A stretch of 64,000 nucleotides of DNA, taken from NCBI GenBank assembly GCA_004369045.1, contig ML213518.1, forward strand, positions 88,690-152,689, read 5' to 3'. The notes below the pieces were generated by a model, which had not been told where the DNA came from, did not search any database, and saw only the letters and a program-made list of their open reading frames with translations. A program made the position numbers and the translations under genes. This document shows positions 1 to 12,944 of this stretch, piece by piece (positions within the stretch are counted from its first letter, which is position 1; each line of letters opens with the position of its first letter). This DNA comes from Heliocybe sulcata. Lineage: Eukaryota > Basidiomycota > Agaricomycetes > Gloeophyllales > Gloeophyllaceae.

Positions 1-3000
1 ATGCCAGGAGATCCTTGAAGAACAGGAGTCCGCGCAAACTATGCCGCGTAGGTTCTGATGGCAGCTTACCTGGGAAGCCGCCCTTCGAGGTTCCTGCGGT
101 GGCCGTCTTTACAGCATTTCCAGCGTCGAACGGAGCGAATCCTGCCCCTTTTCCTATTAGCGACGGATTCCTAGCACCTACGCATATAGCAGGCTATCCA
201 TCCTCCTCACTACGACTGCGAGTGAGCGAAGACTTGAATCGCTTGGTGTCGTCCAGCACGGCCTCTGGCACCACCCTGACAGCCGGCAGCAGCGCGGGTT
301 CGTACAGCAAGCACGCCGGCCCACCGCATATGACCCGCATTGCACCAGAAGACATGCCTGCTCTACCTGACAGAGTCGGCAAGATGGTGTTTGACAAGGA
401 GCTGATGAAGTGGGTGAAGGATACTGCCAAGGCGACGAGCTTCCACGCCGACGACCCCCAGGCACGCGACCAGACAAGCGAAGACCCGTTCCGAGACATT
501 GAGAGCCTGAAAGACGAGGATAGCTCGCGGAGCAGGCGCTCTCGCCGGCTCTCGGCGCAGTCCCAAAGGACCAGCGAGATGAGCCGCATAACCGAGGTGG
601 AGGAGTCGGAGCTGGAGGATGAAGAGGAGAGGGAGTTGGCGTCTTTCTCGATGGGCGATCACCCGAGTCGCGTCGTGCCAGCCATGGCAGACGGTACTGA
701 CAGCGAAGGCGAGGACGAGGGCTATGACGAGGCCATCGCTTCTGGCGAGGAGAGCGAAGAGGAAGTGGCAGATGTGGTCGAGATGTCAGCGGCGATGTCC
801 ATCGACGACCTGGCTCCGAGCTCTAGCATACTACCTCAGGTGGTTGCCCCATCTGCCAAGCCACGAGTCACCCCAGCTAAGGTTCACGCGAGTCCCAGGG
901 GGAGGAAGTTCACGCCGTATGTTTTCGGCACGCCTGTCTTTCCTTCTCGGCCAAGCAGCAGCTTGGCGCCTACCCCGCTGCGGTCTGCGCTGAAGAGCGG
1001 TGGCGCCACACCCAATAAGACACCTGCTAACCATCCAGCCTGGCGCCGGCGATCGGTCAGCTTCTCCGACGGGAAACGAGAAGGTCAGATTAGAGGCCTG
1101 AGCAAGAATTCCGGAACGTTATCAGCACCTGAGGCTGATGGGTCTAATGCGATGTCTCCCCGGACGAGACGCATTGCCAAGATGATGGCGCAACTAGAGG
1201 GTACCAGTGAGTTCCGGTAGAGTTTGAATGTAATGAATCACTGATGAGGCTGTCCTGTTGAAGGTTATGAGGAAGAATCGCCGTCGAAGGTGACTGCGAG
1301 GCCGCCGGCGGAGGAGATCCAGCCGTTCTCGTTGCAAGCCACGCCTGCCAATAGCACGAGCGCCAGCGCTGACGGGCGAAATTCGTCGCGGTCTGCGAGT
1401 GTGAGATCGACCAAGTCATTCCAAAAGGGCAACGCGACGTTCTTGACCGAGTGCTCGTTTGGCGTGGCGCATGACAGGCTCGTGCAGGTGATAACGGATG
1501 TACAGCCTTTCGAGCCACATTGGGAACAACTAGGTGCCATCGATCTCTCGAACAAGAACCTCGATAGTGTGGCAAGGCTGAAGGAGTTCTTGCCGAGGCT
1601 TGATTCGCTGTGTCTGTGAGTGCTGTGTTGGATCTGCAAAGACTAAAGATGCGATCCTGAACGTCGATCTGCAGCGATAGGAATCAGGTTTCATACCTAA
1701 GTGGCATCCCAAGCACGGTCCGATCTCTGTCGGCCGCATCAAACGTGTACGTCTGTCAGCTACTGATGTGATTTACGCCGTCTGACCGGTATCTGGGCTT
1801 GGTTCGCTGGATTCGCTGCGTATACAGCCTCACGAGCGTCACCTCGTTCAACCACCTTCGCAATCTGGAGAACCTCGACATCAGCGGGAACGACGTTGAT
1901 TCGCTACGCCGTGAGTGCCTGGATCAGAACGTCAGGATCGCGACTGACGGCTATGGGAATGGGGATTCATTAACAGAACTGGAATGCCTCCGCCATCTGA
2001 GAGAGCTGCGCGCCGACGGCAATAAAGTCGCCAGCGTTGACGGGCTCGAGAAATTAGACGGCCTAGTGAAGCTGAGTCTCGAGGGTAACGCAATCGGTGA
2101 TGTGCAGTTGGAGAAATGCCGGTGGTACGTTACGAGCTCATGAATCAGTCTGCTGGCGGATGATCATCATCAGTTTTGTTAAACGTGGAACTGATTTGTG
2201 GACAGGAGGCGATTGGAGATGCTGAACCTTCGTAGCAACAGAATCGAAACGATCACTGGGTTGGAGTCTCTACCGTCACTTCAGTTGTTGAACCTCGGTG
2301 AGTGGGCGCCTCTTCTTCTTCACATGATTCTCGGTGCCTTTGAGGCGGTTCGCGAGATCAACTTACGTGATAAGTGACCGGTGGTGATTACTCTGATGTC
2401 GGAAGCCCGGTACTGATTCTATTCCACGCGCATGCAGAGAACAACCAATTGCGGGAGCTGGACCCTAGCCGGCCTCTGCCGCGGCTACGCATCCTGCGAG
2501 TCAGCGGCAATCGACTGCACGAGCTGCACGCACGAGGCTTTCCCCACCTTCGGACGCTGTACGCGGACGATAACTATCTGGATGGTCTCGTAAAGGTGGG
2601 AGGAATGACGAAATTGGAGAACTTGAGCCTGCGGAACCAGCGCGGGCGTTTACTGTGAGTGGTCAGATGGGTGATTGGGCGCTCGGGTGCTGATATGGGT
2701 CGTCTGAAGGAATGTGAGCGTGCGCAATGTGCGAGATGTGAAGAGGCTGTATCTTTCAGGTACGCGGGGATAGTGCAGGTCCGCTCATTTAGTGGCTAAC
2801 TCGAAGCGGTACAGGGAACCCCCTCAAGGCCGGGTTCTTGGACGAACCGTGCTATAACCTCACGTACCTGGAGCTCGCGGGGTGTCGGCTGGCGTCGCTG
2901 CCGACGAACATGGCGAAGCTGGTGCCCAACCTGCGCATTCTGAACCTGAATTACAACTTTCTGGAGGATGTGCGGCCGCTGCATGGGCTCGCGAGGTTGA

Positions 3001-3484
3001 GGAAGTTGACTGTGATTGGATCGAGGCTGAAGGGGGCCAAGGACGTGATCCGTGTGCTGCGAGGGATGCCAGAGGCCGAGATAGTGGACTTTAGGTACGT
3101 CAGCGGTTTCCGAGGACAGTATGACCGTTTCTGTCCGGGGAGGAGGTTCTTCGGCGTTGTGCCTTGCTTTTAATAGGCGGGGTTACGTGATCTGGCTAAC
3201 TCTGAATTTACAGGATGAACCCATGCACCCTGGCATGGTATGTGCCTCTTCTATACCGGAAGGGGTCCGGCGGGGCCAGGGGTGAGAGCGAGTGGGCAGG
3301 GATGGACGGGGAGTTTCGACGAGGGCTGCCGACGGAGGTGTACACGCAGCGGATGTTGTACCGGGGCCAGGTTATGCGGGTGTGTGGCGGGCTGCGGGAG
3401 CTGGACGGGCTGCAGGTGCTGCAGAAGGAGCGGGACAAGGCGGCGATGTTGCTGGCGGGAGCGAGACAGGGGCCCGGTCGATAG
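1..3484 (+). CDS. Nud1/Cdc11-like leucine-rich-repeat scaffold of the septation/mitotic-exit network, 5' partial
   Basis: Ten exons give a phase-consistent frame: up to 1206, 1264-1615, 1675-1746, 1828-1910, 1977-2124, 2206-2297, 2438-2654, 2710-2759, 2815-3094 and 3214-3484. About 922 codons are in the window. The frame is open to base 3 with no ATG near the edge, so the N-terminus lies upstream. The first 400 residues are low-complexity and Ser/acidic-rich, and they contain the motif VGKMVFDKELMKWVK that is typical of Nud1/Cdc11 proteins. The C-terminal half is a run of leucine-rich repeats (for example LENLDISGN, LRILRVSGNRL, LRILNLNYNFL). Family members anchor the SIN/MEN kinase cascade at the spindle pole body. 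The role here is inferred from that motif and the domain order. The family call is fairly sure. Confidence 0.8.
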
Positions 3485-3862
3485 CAGTCCGGAGACCGGG
3501 CGCGGCGCCGGAATACAAAGTCCTCGCTTAGATAATAAGAGGGCAATATAGCCATATCGGAGGGGTCGGTGGACGGAAGCGTGGGAAGGGTCCGGTGGAA
3601 CGGTATCGTCCGGAATTGGAAGAAGGAGGGCGATGTCGATCTGTGGGGGTAATTGAGTGATAAATTGCAGTTCTCGGGGCACAGCATTTCTCTGGCGGAA
3701 TGGGCTGGTGTCATCGGTCGCGAATAGGCACGGGCTGGTGTGCACGGCGGGAATGGAACAGTCCATATCAGGACCCCAACCTCCTTTCCCACCGCCGTCC
3801 TCTTAAATACCCCTCCGCGACGCTGGGGGGCCCACCATCGTCGTCGCCGGCCACAGCGCCCA
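3485..3862. other. Intergenic, 378 bp, no gene seen
   Basis: This stretch lies between the scaffold stop codon and the homeodomain-gene start. It should hold the terminator of the first gene and the promoter/5' leader of the second. I see no convincing ORF or RNA gene. Confidence 0.5.
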
Positions 3863-5949
3863 ATGATTGAGACACCGCGCCCCGACTCGCTCGCCGACGT
3901 CCACATCGCCCAGCTCCAGCACGCATTGTAAGTCCCCGCTGTCACCGCTGTCACCCACCCTGGCCCGCGTCTTGCCTTTTACAAGTGACATGTACTTCCG
4001 CGAGCCTGCACAGCTTGCTCGTCGATCGGTGTCCGCTCTTGCCACTTTCTGCTCTCGCCTTCTCTTCCATACGCACGCTGACCGCTCCCCTACAAAGCTC
4101 AAAGCCCGACAGCCTCCTTCTCGTCCGCAACGACGACGCATACATGTGAGCCAATTTGCTGGCACGCACGCATATACTGACACGCCCCAGATTTGACTAC
4201 GAATCACGACGCATGTCCAGCTCTGCCGCCTCCGCCGCCGAGTCTGACGCTTCGCTCTCGGAGAAACGCTCTGCCACCCCCCACGACTCGCCCGATCCAA
4301 AGAGGAGGCGGCCCGCGCTGTCGCTCGACGGCGGCAGCTGGTCCTCGTCCAACAACTCCGCAGACGACAAGTCCGGCCTCGACTCGGACCCCGCCCACCG
4401 CGTCCAGCTGCCCTCCATTTCCGACTCGTTCCAGGACCCATTCCACCCTTTCCGCCGCCCCTCCCTCCCGACGCTCCCTTCTGACCGCTCAAGACTCCCT
4501 TACCCCGGTATCGCGCCCTCCCCCCGCCCGTCCCTCACATCCTATCAGTTTCCCAGCCAATCCTCTGATGCGCTCGGTCTCCACCACGACCCCTCGGGTC
4601 AGCGTCCCAGGTTAGCTGCAGATACACAGCTGGGAAGCCTCCTCCTTCCCAGCTCGCACGCCGAGAACTCTGCTTATTTAAATTCTGCCGCGTCCAGCTC
4701 GACCTCGTCCTCGTTCCTATCAACGCCCTCTACATTTGGCTCCCCGCTCTCCCCAGAGTGCGTATCTTTCTGATAGTCCGCTTTCTCTTCTGTTCCGCGC
4801 CCATCTGATTTCCCGGCTGGTTTTGTACAGGCCTGGCGCGCAGTCGGGTGGACAGGGACTCAAATACGACGACAATATGCGTCACTCTTCGCTAGGCGCC
4901 CCTCTCACTAGCAGCCAGATGTTCGGCGGGACTACCCGCATCTCGGGCCAGGACCGTTCTAGAGCATATAGTGGCGGCTCCGACGGCGTCAAGTCCGAGC
5001 AATGGAACTTTCCCAGCCCTGACCTCGTCATGCCCTCGTCAAACTCGTCGTACAATGTCCCGGGCTCGCCGCAGTCGTCGTCGGTGCCGTCCATCTCGGT
5101 CACCGCCTCGCCGTCTCGCTCGCCTCAGCAGATCCCTCAGTCGTCGCTGGTCGAGCGGCCCCCTAGGAAGCGGGGCAAGCTGCCCAAGCACGTCACGGAT
5201 TTTTTAAAGGACTGGCTGCACAGGCACTCGGACCACCCGTACCCCAGCGAGGAGGAGAAGAAGCAGCTCTGCCATGCGACGGGTTTGAGTATGAGCCAGG
5301 TGTCCAACTGGATGATTAACGTGAGTGCGATCGAGGTGTGTGTCCGATGGAGACTGATGATCATTGTGATCTCTAGGCCCGCCGCCGGATCCTCGCTCCC
5401 GCGCAGAGGGCGGCGTCCAATCCTTCCACGACAAGCCCCTACCCTGCTTCGCGCCCCGCCGCCACCGCTGCTCTTATTCAAAATGGACGCCGCGCGTCGA
5501 TGCCGACCGACAGTCTCCAACTCTACCACCCTCTCTCCCTGCAGTCCCTGCCTTCGCAACACTCGACACCCGACTATATGCAGTCTCGCCATATGATGGG
5601 GGCGCAGCGTGCCTCCATTTCTGGCGCGTACGGCATGGACTACAGTACGAACCGGCTGGGCTACGTCGGGCAGAGCTCGGGCCACAGCTACATGTCGTCT
5701 CACTCGGTGCCCATGACGGCGCCCGCCGCATTGTCGGGGTCGCCGTTGTCCCTGCACGGGTCTGGTGGGTACAGTCACCAGGCGCCGGGCCTGTATGCGC
5801 AGCAGCAGTCGCACCATTCTGGCGGGGGGTATCTCACGGGCCAAAATAGCGGCGGCAACGGGGGCGGTGGCGGCGGGCGCGATCGCTACTATTCGGATAG
5901 CCACTCGAACGGGTCCGCGCCTGGGTCTGGGTACCCCACGCCTCAGTAA
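3863..5949 (+). CDS. TALE-class (KN-type) homeodomain transcription factor
   Basis: The model is 3863-3927, a probable short exon 4113-4145, 4191-4757, 4831-5320 and 5377-5949, about 575 residues. The 33-nt exon is the least certain part, because leaving it out also keeps frame. The homeodomain follows a basic PPRKRGKLPKHV stretch. It has the three-residue TALE extension (HPYPSEEE) between helices 1 and 2 and ends in SNWMIN|ARRRIL, with the DNA-contacting W, N and R residues present. An intron falls directly after the invariant Asn of helix 3. Flanking regions are Ser/Pro-rich, and the C-terminus has Gly/Ser/Gln-rich tracts like activation domains. Such proteins bind DNA in the nucleus as developmental regulators. 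Fungal MAT-A HD1 proteins are also TALE-like, but no HD2 partner lies beside it, so I infer a non-mating-type regulator. Confidence 0.85.
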
Positions 5950-6862
5950 TTTCCTCTCTCTGTTTCTTGATGCAGCCATAACGACCTCGCCCCCGAATGA
6001 AGATGTGTATTTCTTGCTTGACGACGCCTGGACGAAAATGAGAGGACGGTGTCCTTGCTCAGTGTAGCATTACGGCTATGGATGTGCCGGGTACGTCATG
6101 GGGCTGCATTGGCATTACCAAGTTGACCGCGACTGCACCCGGACGCGCCGACCGAATATTCGGATATTCGCCGCCCTGTGTTATATTATATTGTCGGAGC
6201 GCCGAGCCGGCCCTGCATGCAATTGCTATTTTTATATTCTGCCTAATCATCAGACCTTTTCTGGCGACCGAGGTCTGACCCTGGTTCGGTGTTTCGTTTC
6301 TGGCTGCTGGTTATTGCTCGCGGACTCGGACTCGTACCCTACTGCACCCGCCTAACGATACCTTAGAGTGTATTTCTTGGAATGCCCCTTGTCGAATGAA
6401 ACATTACGTTGCGGGGTCAATGAATCGGATGCTGGTGTGCGCTAGCCGAGATTGCGGTGTTACATCATGCGGCGAGAGCTTGAGCTTGATGAACCTTGAT
6501 ACTGTTCAATTCAGCGCGCGTCGTGTGATCTTGGCCCCCCGCGAATCTGGGCGAGAGCCTGCCTGCGCCAGTACAGGGGTAACATGCACTTTAGCGGGAG
6601 CCGGGCCATCGAGATCCTCCGCTGCGCTGCGCTGGGTGATCTATTTGTGCATAATTAACGGGGTCCCGGATCAGGTTCTTGTGCTCGTCGAGGCATAAAG
6701 GTAAACGAGACAGTGGATACGCGCACATGATAATAGTCTATACCGATGCATCTGTGGGATAGTGAGACGGGGCTGTCGGTGCCGACGAGCTGGGGGTGGC
6801 CTTGCGGATATAGAGAGGCATCTGGTTTCCCAAGTGCGGCTCCGATTTGACAAAGGGTCTGG
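5950..6862. other. Intergenic between convergent genes, no gene seen
   Basis: These 913 bp separate the 3' ends of the homeodomain gene and the P450 locus. Short open frames exist on both strands, but none shows domain similarity, codon bias or splice structure that I can support. The region should hold both terminators. Confidence 0.45.
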
Positions 6863-9125
6863 TTACGACACTGGCCGGATAACGAGATTAGAAGCGTCGC
6901 CGTGGGGACATGGGGTGAGCACGCACTTTGTACGCTTCTCGATGACCAGTGCGGGGTCTATGTCGCGGAGAAGGACGTATAGAAAGATCGTGATTCTGGT
7001 GTGGTCCATGGGTAAGTGTGTTGTGTGCGGTCTCACGGCTGCGATGGGACCTGGCCTGAGTACCGAGAGGAAGGCACCACGACTCACTCGGGTAGTGCGA
7101 ACTTGTAGCCTATGCATGCTCGGTTCCCGTGGAGCGGGGTGCCGTTGAGGAAGGTGAGGGTGTTGGAATAGAGCCCGGGGACGGCGCGCGCGCGCTCGCC
7201 ATCGCTCAGGTCTGATGAATGCGTAATGCGTCCGCCGGGGGATCGATCGTTCCATCCAGATAACGGCACGGACCTGAAGGTCTGTGCGTCCGCGCCCCAG
7301 ATCGCGCGGCTCGTGTTTATCGCTTGGATGGGGATGGAGAGGATGCCGTGCTTCTTGACGGCGATGTGTGTGCGGGGAAAGCCGGTGCGGTGGGAGAGGG
7401 GGATGAGGTCGTCTTTGGCGGCGACGCGCATTGTTTGGGTTATGGGCGCGTGTAGGCGCAGGCTCTCGCGGACGACCCGGTTGAGGTAGGGGAGGCGCTG
7501 CACGTCGTCGTGGAGCGTGGGCGAGGAGGGGGGGATGGAGAGGAGGGTGCGCTGGGAGGGGGCGATTGCGAGAGCGCGTAGAGAGCCCACGCTAGCGCGG
7601 AAGAGGTGGTCTCGTGCCCCGGTGCGATGAACGTGGAGATTTGGCAGAGGATTTCTTCGGTAGTCATGGTTTGGGATTCGATGGCGGTCGTGTTGGAGCG
7701 GACTTTTGGGGGCAGCGGGATTAGCGGTGGTTCAGCGATATTGGGGAGCTGCCCACTTAGCACACTGAGCAGATCGCGACCCATGATTGGCTGATGCTCG
7801 TGGTTTCTATTTTTCGCAATGTCATGGTTCGCGACGGCTTCTTTCCGTTCGTTAATTAATTGAAGGCCTATACGCCTCATTGTCTCAGTAGCCTGGGCTA
7901 TAGCGGCATTGTTCCTCCGCTAGACGACAACGTGTTAGGGCACGGCACGAATCGCCATCCGCAGACTGACGTAGCGCCTCAAGAACGGGAACCAGACTTG
8001 CAGGATGGTCATCACGCGAAACGTGCGCGCCGTGGAAAATATGCGAGCTCGTTGCCTTGCTCGGTCAGCGAGTTGAAAGAGTAGCCGAAGCCTGTGGGCT
8101 GCGGTTAGCGGGGAGAGTGGGATGTGGGGATGTGAGCGAACCTGCGAGGCCGATCACGTCCAGCGTGGCCCGCCCCAGCCATGCGAGCGCGTCAATGCGG
8201 CAGGGCTGGTGCTGGTGTTCGTCTGCTGCTCGCAGCCCAGATATCCCGTAACTGGAAGCGGACCTGATTACGTCGGAAGGAGGCTTGCGGAAGGGGTGTG
8301 GGCTTACCAGCGTGGCTTTGTCCCAGAATACGGGCGTGATTGCGCGGATGCTCAAGGAGGAGAATTCAGGTGCCTAAGGAGGAACAAAGTGGCAGCGCAT
8401 CAGCTTGGTTGCTCGCATCAGCAAGGTCTGGACGAGTCCAAGCGATCAAAACAATGTACTGCGCGATTACGGCTACCGCATGGACGGGCAGTAGTTTGGT
8501 GGGAGCAGCGATGGCAACGCAGGGCAAGTTCCATGTTTTACGTCACGCTAGCATCAATTCCGCGTTCAAGGCGAATAAGGACTGTATAGTGCGAGAATAC
8601 GAGAGTACAAAATTAACTCGCGCACCGCCTCGCCGTACAACGCCAAGTGAAACGGTCGATAGCAAGGCACTCACTAGGAGCTTACGCTTCAGACTCGTAT
8701 TAATTGAGGGTCAGGGGGTGTACGCGAATCGGGTCGGGCACGGACCTGTTTCTTGTGCTGTTCGCCTTCGACGGTGAGCAGGCCGCCAGGCTGTCCCGAA
8801 CAAACTCGGGCTTCGGGTAGTCGTACGCGTGCCCCAGGACGTGCGCCACCGCGCGCGGGTCGGTGGTCATGAGCCGGCAGCCGCCGAGGAAGCCCCGGTA
8901 GACGAAGGCAGACCCGTAGGTGCGCTCCCAGGTGGCGAGCAGGTTGGTGTTTTGCAGTTCCGCGAGGTTGCCGGTGAGGAGGGAGGGGCTGGGGGGGCCG
9001 GGGAGGTGCCGTAGGGGGGAGAGGTGGTGGCGGATGAGGAGGCGGAGGAAGCGGGAGGCGGCGAGGAGGCTGAGGATGGGGAATAGGACGAGGCAGGCGG
9101 TGGAAACTGTGGCGGACCAGGACAT
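6863..9125 (-). pseudogene. Cytochrome P450 with four reading-frame breaks
   Basis: Exons on the minus strand: 8746-9125, a 12-nt micro-exon 8675-8686, 8308-8373, 8142-8251, 7971-8091, 7088-7919 and 6863-6995. The protein starts with a membrane anchor (MSWSATVSTACLVLFPILS) and a Pro-rich hinge (LRHLPGPPSP). It carries the C-helix region EGEQHKKQ, RATLDVIGLAG, the I-helix PGHETT, the ExxR helix (RESLRLHAP) and the haem-Cys motif GNRACIGYKF. The frame breaks near 8787, 8232, 8039 and 7560. Three breaks lack one base and one has the opposite sense, and no intron resolves them. The haem loop is odd, reading FLNGTPLHGNRACIG where FLGGPRACIG is usual. I infer a decayed microsomal monooxygenase. A cluster of sequencing errors is the alternative, but the long genes nearby are clean. 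Confidence 0.72.
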
Positions 9126-9373
9126 GGCTGGTATGAGGTACCAGCCTCTGTGGAAAGATTGTTATAGAGGCCAGCTCGACGAGACCAGTCGCAATGCCCA
9201 CCTCTAAGAATCACCCGTGAGAAGATGACATTCGTCCTCGGTCTGCCCGGGCTTACTATCTTGGGCGGAATCATGCAGGACCCCGGTTGCATCTGACTGC
9301 TCCACGTTGGATGTTCCGGGTCCTGACATGAAATCAAAAAGTCTTTGTCGCGTCCCAAGTCCACAACTCAGAC
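9126..9373. promoter_or_regulatory. Divergent promoter between the P450 locus and the METTL25-like gene
   Basis: The two start codons face away from each other across 248 bp, so this interval must carry both 5' leaders and promoters. No specific element was identified. Confidence 0.5.
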
Positions 9374-11091
9374 ATGGCCACAAACCCACAAACCAAGCTG
9401 CACGCCATCGCAGACTTCCTCGCCGACCCCTTCATCTCCTCCCTCATCCTGACCCACCCCAACCGACTCCCCGAACCTGCATTCGCGGTCCCCCGCCAGT
9501 GGCGGGACTGGTGGGACGCATCCCCGGCCTCGCTAGATTGGTTCAGCCTTCTCACCTATTCTGCGCGGGTGCAGTCGTCCTCGCACGACAGAAGCCGCAA
9601 TCTGGCTGAGGAAGGCGATGGCGATGGTATTCCGTTGTCTTTGAGGTGGGCAGTGGAGGCCGCACGGCGGCTGCAGATTCCGCGTGATCCAGTCATCTCA
9701 GTTGATGGCTCGCACAAGCCTTGTCCGCCCGAGAGACAAGGCCCCGGCGCGTATGGCATGTCCCCGAAGAAGAACCACGAAGTCACCCAGATGATCACCT
9801 ACATCCGCGGTCTGCTCTCATCCCTCCCTGGCGTCCACCACGTCGTCGACGTCGGCTCCGGCCAAGTTGGTATCTCCTCCGCTTATATCGCACTGTACTA
9901 CCTGCTTCTCACAGGGCTACCTCTCCCGCGCGCTCCGGGACACGCTCCATCTCCATGTCCTCGCTATCGACGGGGACGGCGCCCAGACGCAAGGCGCCGA
10001 GCGCAGGGCCGCAAAGGTTCAAAAAGGCAAAGCTCACGAGCACGCGGGAGCCGGATCCTTGACGCACAAGACGGTACGTATCACCCCAGACACGCTTAAA
10101 TCTGCAGTCGATGAGTGGACGGCTGGGCAAGGCGCCGTGCCTGTGCTCGTCGTGGCCTTGCACGCCTGCGGCTCCCTCACACCCGACATCGTACGGTGTT
10201 GCCTGGCCCAGCGTAGGGAGAATTGGACTCTGGCTGGGGCTGTCCTGGTCGGGTGTTGCTACAACCTAATGTCAGAATCCGGTCTGTACCCACGCGTGCT
10301 ATCCGAATACGACACGAGTTCATTCCACTCCAGACTTTCCTCTTTCGCGGTCTTTAGCGGAATCAGCGACTCGCCCCAGTCTCAAGCTATATCGGCGCTA
10401 TTCTAGCGTCCCATCCGACTGCGATCCGCCACCCTATACCGAAGATAGCTCACGGCCTTGTACTTTGCACGATCTGGTTCTCACGGAACATCACGTGCAG
10501 CTCGCGGCGCAGGTGCCGTCGCAGTGGACGAGGACAGAGGAAGCGCTGCGTGCTGCGGAGCTCGCGATGAACAAGGTCGTGTGGCGCGCGCTTCTCGGGA
10601 GATGGGTCGGGCTGGTGGAGGGGAGAGATAGCATCGGCCTCCGGAGAGCACTGGCGAGTGATCATGATGAGACCTCTCGGGCCCGTGAAGGCGCCGGAGT
10701 AAAGCCGCCGTCAGATACCGCTGAGCCGAGGGCACGGGTGCGCCTGGGCAAGCTGGGCAAGGCTGCGTACGCGGACTGGGCGACGTTCCTGCGCGTAGCC
10801 TCCGAAAGGACGGGCGTCGCGTTCCCGGGGGCGGCGTCCCGCGATCCGGATCTGGCCCTGCGAAGGCGCCTCGAGGTGGTGTATGTGATGCGGTGCCTGT
10901 TGGGTCCGGTCGTGGAGAGCCTTGTTCTCCTCGATCGGATGGTGTGGGTGCAGGAGGGCCTGGGAGGAGGGGGTATGGAAGTTGGGTTGGTGAACCTGTT
11001 TGATCAGGGGACGGGGAGTGGGCGGAATGTTGCGATTGTGATTGCGCCTCGGGAGGTGGCTGCGGGGGATGTAGAGGGCGCTGGTGCGTAG
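9374..11091 (+). CDS. METTL25-like (Rossmann-fold) methyltransferase-domain protein
   Basis: Three exons, 9374-9865, 9915-10281 and 10334-11091, give 538 residues with matching phases. The nucleotide-binding core is built across the first intron: MSPKKNHEV, then VVDVGSGQ, then GYLSRALRDTLHLHVLAIDGD. These are the METTL25/RRNAD1 signature and glycine-rich SAM motif. Further family motifs are LVVALHACGSLTPDIVR, VGCCYNLMSES and, just after the second splice, DFPLS. The C-terminal region (LTEHHVQLAAQVPSQW) also matches the family layout. METTL25 proteins are putative SAM-dependent methyltransferases, and some members act on arginine residues of ribosomal proteins. The substrate here is unknown. 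The glycine motif reads VGSGQG rather than the usual VGSGKG. I am confident in the family and not in the substrate. Confidence 0.82.
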
Positions 11092-12944
11092 TTTTGGGTA
11101 TACGAATTGTAACGATATGATGCATTCGCTATAGGCCACCCATCGGCTATCGGGGGGCGATAGGCGCTCGGTGACAAGATCGTTTGATTCTGCCCTGGAC
11201 CTGTGCAGATGGCAGCCTTCGAAAGTTATTCTTGGGCGAGGAACTGAGGTCGTTTCTCATCAGGAACCGCGATCTCCCCAGCATCGGGTAAGTTTGAGTT
11301 CCTATCTCGATGGTGGGTGCATGCTACTGGCGCGTCGCATATGAGGATATGACCCTGGTGTATACGCATTGTGGATAGGCTGGTGGAATGACTCTTGGTC
11401 TGGTGCTGCAGTTGCACCTACAAACACCCACAATCCATCGATATCGCGGCGGCCAAGCAGGGTTCTATTTTTAATGACTGATTGTGTGTGTGAGATGTAC
11501 CTTGTCTGCTAATTGGGTACGATCGTCCCGGTATGATCTCGCCCGACCATGGCGGAACTTTGACAATACAATCCATTCGCTTCCCTGTATCGGTTCAATA
11601 TCCCGGAAATTAGATTATCGAGAGTACTGGGTCTCCGAGTCGGAGTTAATGCATCCGAGCTTCGACTGCCTGCGGCCCGGGCCGGCTGTTCCGCACTGGG
11701 GAACTGGCCGACCGACGATCTGCCAGCGAAATGGGAGAGGAATGCAGCCTCGGCTTCTTTCCTTGGCAAAGCGTCCGTGTCGAGGTACAACAAGCCGCCT
11801 TTTCCGGTAGTCGTCTTCCTGTGGCGTATTGACAGGCGGGACCGATACCTCGCTTTGGAAAAGGGACTGCAGCTGGAGGGCGTACCCCTGGAGCTATGCT
11901 CAACTTGTTCATATTTGATCTTGTATCCTATGAACGGCGGAGGACTGAGTGTGATGCGGCAAAATAACAGTGTGCGACGGTAATTTTTCTTTCGAGGCGC
12001 AGGGCCATCATCCCTGCCTCTCATTTTACACAACCTCGCCTCTCTCGCGGATGTCAGACGGCATATCAACGGACGTAGGACGCGGATGCAGCCAGGAAAC
12101 CGGTCGCTGACATGGCCTGGCAGAATGGATCATCCAGTCTCTCGGAAGCATATGGCGTGCATCGCGATATATGAAGCAGCGCTGCGCAAAATTAATCGTG
12201 AGCATAATTCTATTGAGTGGCTAGGGTCGTGAATGTATGCAGGGACCCTGCATCCACAAGAAATCCGAGACCGATTCTAATTGAATACAACGGGCTGCTG
12301 GAGAGTATTCGTCCATGCATGATATTGGGAGCCAGGACCCTGATTTCGCAAGAGGGCCTTGACGACTGAGACAGTCACGAATAGAAAAGGTCTGGTTTAC
12401 GGACAAAGACTAGTAAAAGTGACAGTGGGAGACTTACCGTTGTGGCTGGCGCAGCAAAGGGTACTGCGGACGGGATATCATCGAGCGGCCCTCTCAATGA
12501 CATATTCTATTGAGGCTGTTTATCCTGAATGACGGAAGAGTATCAGGGAGCTGAAATGCATATACGCTGCGCCTTGCATCCCGACCCGATATCCCGACCC
12601 TGACCTATAGCGTAAGCCGCTAGTATGTCTGGATAGCATGGATATTCAGCATCGACTTGGAGCGTGAGGATAATCGAATATACAGTGGGTTCATGGGCAG
12701 CCGGAGCCACGGAGCTCCGTACGCCGGTTACGCAGGAGGTTACTGTTGGATTTCAAACGAACATATTCCCTAGATCAAGAATGGAACCACGCACACGAGC
12801 ATCCGCCGAGTGGACTTGTAACTCCAGAACACGATGCGCGTACCCGACTCGTGCGCATCGAGTCGAAAACCGAGACTCGGGATCGAACAAGGACGGGGGG
12901 CGCCCGAAATCGGTGCTAACACCGGGTTCTTGCAGAGCCGAGAG
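11092..12944. other. Intergenic, 1.85 kb, no supported gene
   Basis: Several open frames of 60-190 codons exist, the longest on the minus strand at 11509-12069. None has a recognisable domain, sensible splice continuation or consistent codon use. I see no transposon ends here. Confidence 0.4.

Noticed and set aside
7919-7971. Two apparent in-frame stops in the middle of the P450
   Set aside because: They lie inside a 51-bp intron with a GTCAGT donor, a CCCTAAC branch-like site and a TAG acceptor. Removing it keeps the frame, so these are not decay signs.
11509-12069. 186-codon minus-strand open frame
   Set aside because: It has no domain, no initiating context, and a composition like the translated reverse strand of non-coding DNA.
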